A DNA stretch of 64,000 bases from Tubiluchus corallicola (lineage: Eukaryota; Priapulida; Priapulimorpha; Priapulimorphida; Tubiluchidae), in the NCBI GenBank assembly GCA_030141605.1, contig JAQGDQ010000014.1, forward strand, positions 1 through 64,000. The letters are read 5' to 3'. Made by a program: the position numbers and the translations under genes. Shown piece after piece: positions 52,801 through 61,800 of the stretch; the stretch's first letter is position 1, and each line of letters starts with the position of its first letter. A model generated the notes under the pieces. That model was not told the DNA's origin. It ran no database searches and saw only the letters and a program-made list of their open reading frames with translations.

Positions 52801-55800
52801 AAACTAAATCCTCACTATAATATAAGCTTTTACACCTTAAAATTATACTCTCATTACGAATATTCTATTTATTTTACTATAAACTAATGATAAAACTTGT
52901 TCTTTTGATTTTTAACACTTCGTTGTTAGCTGTACTAAATTTGAAGAGCTGCCATTTTTCATTGAGCGAGATGAATGAGGTAACGAGTACAGTCACGAGG
53001 TCACCAAAGATCCGTAAACAAACGTTGGTAACCAAAGACGCTTTCTGTACCTCGTACGTCATTCTTACTCACTCCCGCCAAGGACGCGAAACATGGCGAT
53101 CTTTACGGCAATGCACGCGTTTAAAATTTGTCAAAAAAGGTAAGTGATTTAATTTACAAGTCTCTTTTGTTGAATAATAGCAATGAATTCTTTGTGTAAT
53201 CATAATAATGCATTAAAAAAACTTCAATGTGTGTTAGGGTACTATATACTTATATAACCTACACAATGCCTGGAAAACATATCTACCCTAATTTTAGAGG
53301 TTTAATTGGTTCCAATTAAGAAAATAAGTGATTGTGAAGTATGTACTACATCTTTAGAAGTTAGAAATGAAGGGACTGCTTACACAAACACAAACTTCAA
53401 CCTTGTGAATAACCTTCCATAATAATAAAAGTTTATTTATCATCATTAAAATAAAAAGGTTAAATTACGGCACAGAATAAAATTACAAAATGTAGTTTTT
53501 TAAAAGAATACGCAACGGTAGAACATACAGCGACAAGCACCATTTCACTGTTACAATATACATGAACAAAATAAATTAAAATCAGTCCAAACTTATGTTT
53601 TGAAATTAAATAAACCATATGAGATCAAACTGTTCTTGGCAAGGGGTATTTCTGATGATGGCGAGGACTATATCTATGAGTACGGGATTATGTGCATCTG
53701 GCAATAGAGTGCAGATTATATTATTAGGACTTTTAATTGATAAGAGCAAATTTTTTGCAAGAATTTTCACGACGGCTGAATAAAGGTTGAAGATCAGCCA
53801 AAATTAGAGAGCATTTATAAAATTTTCATTTGGAAAAATTATTTTTAATGAGCATTCAACAAATCAGAGAGATTTTGGGAGAGAGATGGGTGCCATACCT
53901 GAGAAACACACTAAACAACTGGCCTAATCACGATGCAAAAGATTTTTATCATTATTAGGAGATGTCCTGACTCTTTTCATTAGTCACAAAAGATAAGTAG
54001 CAAATCGCTAATTTAATGTCAGTGTTTCCATTACCTGTGCTAAAATGCTTCAGAAAATTGCTTTGTTTTGGGCATAACTTTATACGTAACTTCATATGGA
54101 TTACACCAAACAAGTTGTCATACACCTGCAGCGCTTTTATGCTTGTTGCTTATTAAAAATGTATACCCAAATCAGGAAAAATTTTAAGATTTAGGAACTC
54201 AAGAACTAGCAGAGGGCCATTTCAAACTCAAATTTTAAAGATTCTTAGGTATAGGAACTTACGAACTAGTAGGAAGTGAAAACTGAGGAACTAGCAGAGG
54301 GCCATTTCAAACTCAAATTTTAAAGATTCTTAGGTATAGGAACTTACGAACTAGTAGGAAGTGAAAACTGAGGACATAGAAGATTTTCTGACATTTCTCT
54401 TGTCACCTCTCACTGACTCCAAGAAGTGAAATCTGCCTTTGACGGTCAAGCTAATATGTGGCTCAATAGTTAGCACAAAGACACTCATGCTAATATGATT
54501 TAAGTTTCTTTTCATATTTTTGTAGATACACATATTCATACCTATTGGTATACAATAAAGCAAGTGATAATAAATAAACTCGTTTAGCCGAAATAAAAAA
54601 AAACAAATTAGTTTACGAAACCAACGACAAAAAACCTAGAAAGAAATGCAAAATGGGAACAACACACAACCAATTTAACAAGCCCGGTCAATTATTTTCT
54701 TGAAGGTTCTCTGAGAGAGCTGTTTTCATGCTTAGCTAATTATCTGTATCAGTGACACAATGTATCACAAGCAAAGTAATAACATGGAAAAATGATTAAA
54801 TATCTCACAGTATGTAGCCACAGAGCACAAATCATAATGAAGCCCATTAGAACATTTCTAGGAAGTTTGCAGAAAACGAATTTTATGACATCTCATATTG
54901 CAAATGGTTTTGCTTAAGAATTTTTTAACATGAAGAATCATTATAAAGGTTCTAGCAACATTAGATCTTCAACGTTTTAAAAACTTGGAAATTTTTACGA
55001 ACTTTGAGAAACCAAAGCTCTCATTGTTAGAAACATGCTTTCTGCCTCGCAATACTTGTGAGCATACTAAATTACAAGCTACACGATTTTCTTAAACTGA
55101 AATGACAGAAAAAACAAACCAGCTAATTTAAAATACTAAATAATTTAAATGTTCAAAAAACCACCATTTTTAGTAATAATTAAGTAAAATGCAGAACATA
55201 ATTCAATAGTTAATTTGAGTCTGAAAATTTTTTTGGATTATCTACAAATCGAAGCAAAATAAAACTTGTAACCACAACGTCAGGTAATGCGCACAAAGCA
55301 AATTAGCAGTAGCAACTTCCCCATCAATTTTATATGGTAAACAAAGTAAATCTCTTCAGAGTCCATATAATTTATCGACAGACACTCAACAACAAATATA
55401 AGCAATTCCAAAAGCATTTAGTTCTACAACACACCAAATCTTATGGAGGCTGAATGCAAATGGGGTAAATGTAAATAACAAATAAGCTAACAAGAGAGTA
55501 CAATTACAGGTCACTTATCTTTGTTAAAATTTCTTTGCCTTCAAACCATAGCATAAAAAAAACACAAAAACCATTTTTCTGCAGCATAAAAAGATTTCTC
55601 CCAAGTATGCCACTGCGAATGTAATTTCACAAATCTGGTGAAAAATGCTTCTCAATATTATTCAATTAGTTTACCCCAAACAAATGAGTATATCTCGGCT
55701 GACTTTGAACTTTAAAACTAAACATAAGATTTTGACACTGAGCCAAATGGCATGTGCTGTTAAGATTGTGCATTTTGCATGCAAAATTGCCTCTTACCTA

Positions 55801-58800
55801 GTAAGTTCATCTTCTCCGACAGGTGACACTGGTTTAGGAGCAGGAGCTGTGTAAGAAGTATTTGTAATAGGTGGCGGAAGATCCATGGGTCGAAAAGTGC
55901 CATTATGATTCAAAGTTGCTGTAAGTAAAAAATAATGACCTAGTTTCAATGATACACTATCATATACAAACAACAAAAAACATTTCAGAGTACAAATAAC
56001 ACAAAGCACTGTATAATAATAGCATCCAGTAATAATATTATAGGAAATTCAATTGAAATTGTCACTAATAGTTTACAAAAAAAATATTTTTCAAATCTAG
56101 TTAATAATAAATTTTAAATCAAAACAAATTAGATAACATATAAAAGCAAATTATGAAATCAAGAAAAAGGGTAGTTATAATGCAAGAAGCTACATGCATA
56201 TATCATCATTTATGAAGCCACCCAGTAACCTACTTTTTTCTTTTGTTTTGTAATTGGTATATCATTTCACAAATTCATTTAGGCAAATTGTTGTGTAAAA
56301 CTTTCCTATCTACTTTGCACCTCATAAAATGTCTTTTTTAACTAACATGTTCAACAGATGATTTTTCCGAAACTAATAAAAATTGTAAATATGAAAATCA
56401 CATTTTTTTTCATAACATTTCTACAGAAAGAAAATTACTTACATTGATCCGGTGGTGGTGGAGGGGGTGCTGCTCTCAAAGTTGGTGGAGCTACTGGTTT
56501 TAATTTGTTCAAGTGGGCAGAGGCTGACAGAAAATAAAAAAAAAACAACACAGTAAGAAAGCACAGAAATGCAAGATTATAAAATGCAGCAACCTTAATT
56601 CAAGTTAATTGGTATTTTTTCATATCTAAGTTCTAGATAAAATTTTTGTTCAAACTCTTGTACCAAATTTTGTACAAATTTTTGTACCACAGTTATTATG
56701 CTTTCAATCGCATGAAAAACATGCCTAGTTTGTGCATACATTTGTTTAAATATGGTGCTGGGAGTCACTTTGCAGTCATTAATAATTAGTACGCTGTTAA
56801 TTCACGTAGGTACATTATACATGTATACAAAATTTATTAATATACATTAGCAGTTTAGTAAATTATTATTTGTGAAAGTCCTAAATAATTATAGATTAGA
56901 GTCACCCACCACCAGTAAAAACAAAACAGAAAATGGTGCTGTACAAAGACAAACCTCTAAAGCCAGGCCCCAGAAGGAGCACTGGATCAGGAGTGGAGGG
57001 CGGGGTTTTGGGGGTGGTGGAATATTTCCCCTCCGGGGCCTCGTCATCTATAGACACTAAGTCCAGAGGTTGATCCGGCGGGTGCACAGCCAGAGCTTCG
57101 CAAGATGATGGAGGTTTACCGTACTTGGCAAGATCAGCTACAGAAACGGAGTGACATCAGCATGCATGGTGCACACATGCGCAGTCAAAATATTGCTAAA
57201 CTATGCACTTCTGCAAATACCCTGACAATGCGATTCATGCTAAGAAAGCTGTCATAGTGCTTAAAACACTTGTAGAGAAAAAAATTAAAATTTTTGTTGC
57301 TGCTACTAAAGATGGCTTTTAATGGATTTAGTGTTTGATTTGACAGCTGGAGAAGTGCCTCACCTGCACCTTCAACTTGTCCCCCACCTGTGTCGGGATG
57401 CTTTAAATCGTAAGAAGCTATGAAAGAAAACAAATTCATCAGTCTCTTGCTACCGTGCAAAAAATTGCATGCATTCTACAATTCAAAAATTATAATTCAT
57501 CAGTTCTACTTCATCATTCATAAATCTACTTAACACCATAGCTAGCATAACTTCTCTACAGTCTACACATGCAACGTTAATGAATATTTCTTTAAACAGT
57601 GACATGATAATGTACATCTGAAATTAGAGAGCCTCGGTGACGAAGCAAACAACAATGAATGACAATTAGAATAAAGGTCTTCTCATCAATTGAGTTATGC
57701 GACTTTAGAAATTTTGTCAACTGTAGGAAAGATGTCTCTCTGTCTCTCTGGCAACTGACCTTTCGTTTCAGAGCCGCTCTCTGATTCACTTTCACTTTCG
57801 CTTTCACTTTCTTCAGACTCTGATGGTGGGGGTGACGGCAAGGGTGAATCAAAGCGTTGTTTGGCTGTCAAAAGGATATTATCCATAGATGTTAGTAGCA
57901 CCAGCAGCATGCATTCATGCAGACACACACAAATAAAAAGAATCAATAATATGACAACATAATGCCAGTCATACCGGTTAAAACTAAGATAATAACAAAT
58001 TTGCCAGATTTGTCAATGGCAATTAATTTTAATATGCACAGAAAGATGACAGCAGCTGTCAGATTTTGCAAACATTTCAAAACTGATCTTGGTAAAGCTA
58101 ATTTTACGTCGTGTAATGCATTGCAAAATATGGCAAATCAGGATATGGCATTACATGCTTTTATAAAGGATGTTTGGCACTAATGAACCTTTCACAGCAA
58201 CATAGATCTCAGTTTCAATAAGCCTTTTCACAGTTTCACTATTGCGCACACGTGGCTGCTGTAGGTCAAAGGTTAAGTGAACACAGTGCATCTTACTTAA
58301 CTACAACCATCAAGTGACCTTATGCATGTAACTACATGTAGGTAAGAAGGGTGAAACATGTGGTTACTTTTCTACACGTGTATTGTTTTATATTAACAAG
58401 TTACTGTTATCCGAAAACAGGTAGCAAAATAGCAGTAGTAAGTAGTAATCCATGTGATATGAAATAACTGAAGTGAAGATTAACGCCAAGAACTGTTACT
58501 AATACAATAGCTTAGGTTGCGAGGCGTTGTCATGTGTAAACAAATCTGTTGTTGGTTAGGATAATGTTCTTAGGTTCACTTTACCTTTGACTTTTTCACA
58601 ATCATCATCAATCGCTGTAACTGTGAAAAGGTTTAATTGTACTCGTATTAGTCTGTGCGGACACATTCACTAACTACCGCTGAACTCAGCTGTAGCAATA
58701 GCAAAATGGCAAACTATGAAAAAATCAGAAATGGCAGCAAGAAGAGATCTATGAGAGTACAATAAACAAGACTTAGTTTACTTAATAATAGTTAAACTAT

Positions 58801-61800
58801 GGTTTAGCTGACTGTGGAAAAATTACGCAAATACAACCACTGAATGAAGAATCTTATTGCAAAAGCAAACATCCTTTACATAAAGCCATGCCTGACTAAC
58901 AAATACCAAGAAGTGTATAATCAATCGTTTGCACATGATGCTCATGTTGAAATGTTGTTAACCTCAAAAATGCAATAAAAGGAAAACTGTAGGGTAAAGT
59001 CCAGCCCGTTAGTAAAAGAAAGATTAAACAAGCAATACTTGGTCTAATAGAAAGCCTGTTCTGGACTGTCTGACTACTCACCTTTGGCGACACTTGGTTT
59101 TACCAAATGAGTTTCTTGGACACCAGGGGAAGAAGGACTGGGAGGGGACTCTGGCAGTTTTTCTGTGAAAGAAACAAAATGACAAGCACAAAAAATAAGC
59201 AATATTTTAAAGAAAAATGTGCAAATCAATTACTTTTTGTCACTATTTGATCTGTCACACTGGCGAGAGAAATAAAACTTACTGCAAAACTAAAATAGCC
59301 ACAAAAGCAAATTAAATGTGAAAAGCACCGCCTGTGTTTAATTTTACTAATAAAGCAAATGTGTGCTTGCATAGCAAAAATTTCATCAAGTTGGCAATAA
59401 AGTTTTTCTAGTTATTCACGTATCATGAATCTGCATTTCATGAGGATCAATTTAGTACCAAGCTCACCACTCTATTTTATTTCTAAGTTGAGTTAATTCA
59501 TGTTGAAGTTTAGGTGCACACTGAAAAACCTAACCTTGAAAAATCGCTGTTAAGTTTTGGCATTGTTTTTCTTTGTTTCTACAAAACTCTAGCAATCATA
59601 CAAAAAGTTGATTGCTGAGTTTTTGCAAAAGCACATTGAATTTATGGCTAAATCCAATACCTGGCTCTTCCCGATGAAGACCTGGGCTTGGCAACAGAAA
59701 AAATCACAAGCAAAATGACTGATTCGATGAGCTCCTATTAAAGTGAAAATTGTTACAATTGCAGTACTATTTTTACCCAGAGTAGTGGGGTATGGGGTTA
59801 CAGAATCAAATTTGTAGTATTGTTGAACATTTTCCTGGTGATTCAGTGCTAGAATATAAAAGCCCAATATACTTAGCATTTGTTTTTACAAAAACACAAA
59901 ACACAAAAATTTTATATTTGATCCAACTTTTGGTACATTCTACTTTGAAGCATCACAACATGGTTTTAACTATGCCGACTTGTGGATGGTTTTGTTTTGC
60001 AAGCACACAAATAGAAAAAAACATTAAAATAAATGAATTCAATAGTAAATGTAGCAACAGAAAAGTAAAAAAAGATTTGAACTGTAGCAGCGAGTGGAAT
60101 AGTACAGTAAATCAACTATAACAAATAGTTTATGGCTCTCCACCGTTGCAGTTGGCAGCAAAGACAAATATCTAAGATGTGCTACTAAAAGTTTTTCAGA
60201 ACTGGTAGTGGACCTTAGGGTTCCCGTGTCACATTTAGAAAATTTCAACCTAGTAAAACAGCGTAGCCTGACGACATGGACTGACTGAATTATGGCCAAT
60301 CTACTGGAAACACGTATTTTTAGTTTCTAACAACAACGTTTAGAACTCATGTCTTGCATAAGACGAAAATCAGAATATAACATGTAAGTACTCAGACACT
60401 AGCTACCAAACTCAAGGGTAATGCCAGTGAACCAACTAAAACAATCTGTATAACTCAGAAAGGTGTTAATTTTTGATAAGTTAATTAGCCAATACAGACA
60501 AAATTTTACTGCACACATTCAAAGTTTAGTTTTATAACGAAATCAGGCAGCAGAAAGTAAAAGATTAAATTATATATTGGAGGCTTTGGAGAAGATTGGC
60601 TTGTCGAATCACCAAATAAGTGGCAGGTCTCAAGTCATGTAAAATTGACCCAGTTCCAACTCTACCGTCTCCTAGACCAAACTCACAAATAAATAAACTT
60701 AAAATGTAATCTCGTGTTTGTGCACACACAGTTGCGGATCATGAAGAAACTAAGACTAATGCTATAAATTGTAACTATCTTTTAATTATCATAATTTATT
60801 CTCACCTGGTTCCGGAGATGATTTTTTCACGACCTCGGGGGATTCTCTGTACATGGGTGGTACGGGTTCTAATAATAAATAGAATAATAAAGATACAGTA
60901 ATCAAAGCAAACCAGCAGAAACGTTCAAACAACACTAATTAGCAAAAATGGCAAAACGTACGGGAATTTGGTTAAATGGTAATCAGTGACAGTACATATC
61001 AACACTTATGGATAGCAAATGTAAATTTTCTCACCAGTTGGTTTTTCAGCTGGAGGCTTGAAAACTAAATAAAAAAAACAAACAAACTAACTAACTAACA
61101 TGCAAAACTTACGACACACATGATGCTGATGCATACCGTTTGCTAACCTGCAATTAACAGCTACATGACTAATTAAATAGCTTGTACATGACACCAAAAA
61201 GACATTTAATGACATCGACAAGACTTTTCCAAACATTTCATGGAAAACATTATTTAAACTTAGAAAAGTTTACAATGTCAAAAAATGCCAATCTTGTGTT
61301 CTTGAAAGATTTTAAAAAAATACACAGCCTGTGGGTATGTACTTACCAAATAGCTACTATCTTGCCAGAAAAATGTAACATAATTTTCCAATACGTGCTT
61401 TTGTCTGCCAAAGTTAATAAGTAGAGCACTGTGTATAAAGAAAGATCTAAAAAAACATAAGGTTTTCTCACCTGCTTTGGCAGCGCTAGGCTTAACAGCA
61501 TGTTCTTCTATGATATCGGGTGATTTGGTCTTTTCGACACCTACAACATGTAATGAATCAGCATGCACTGGATGCTAAGCAACTGTTCAGCATGCTACAC
61601 TTCCCTTCACATAAATGTCAAGCACAAAAATTGGAGCCTCGCTAAAAATTTGGTACTCTTATGTAGCATTTAAAGCAACACTAAAAATCATAACTATAAA
61701 AATTAATAGGACATTTCACTTTCACTGGTTAAATGTTTTATCTTGCCATTATTTTGTAACTAACAGCATTTTCTCTAAAACCAAGTGTCAACAAAACACA

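Larger units (their letters stand above)
33328..55797 (-). other. DLG 22.5-kb intron
   Basis: It joins the last linker exon (55798-55918) to PDZ3 (33327). It carries recent tandem duplications, a LINE 3' fragment, a MITE and a pair of inverted repeats (listed separately). I found no further coding exon in it with recognisable homology on either strand. Regions 33.4-38.4, 39.8-42.7, 45.9-48.2 and 53.5-54.2 kb contain nothing that I can name. Confidence 0.8.
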
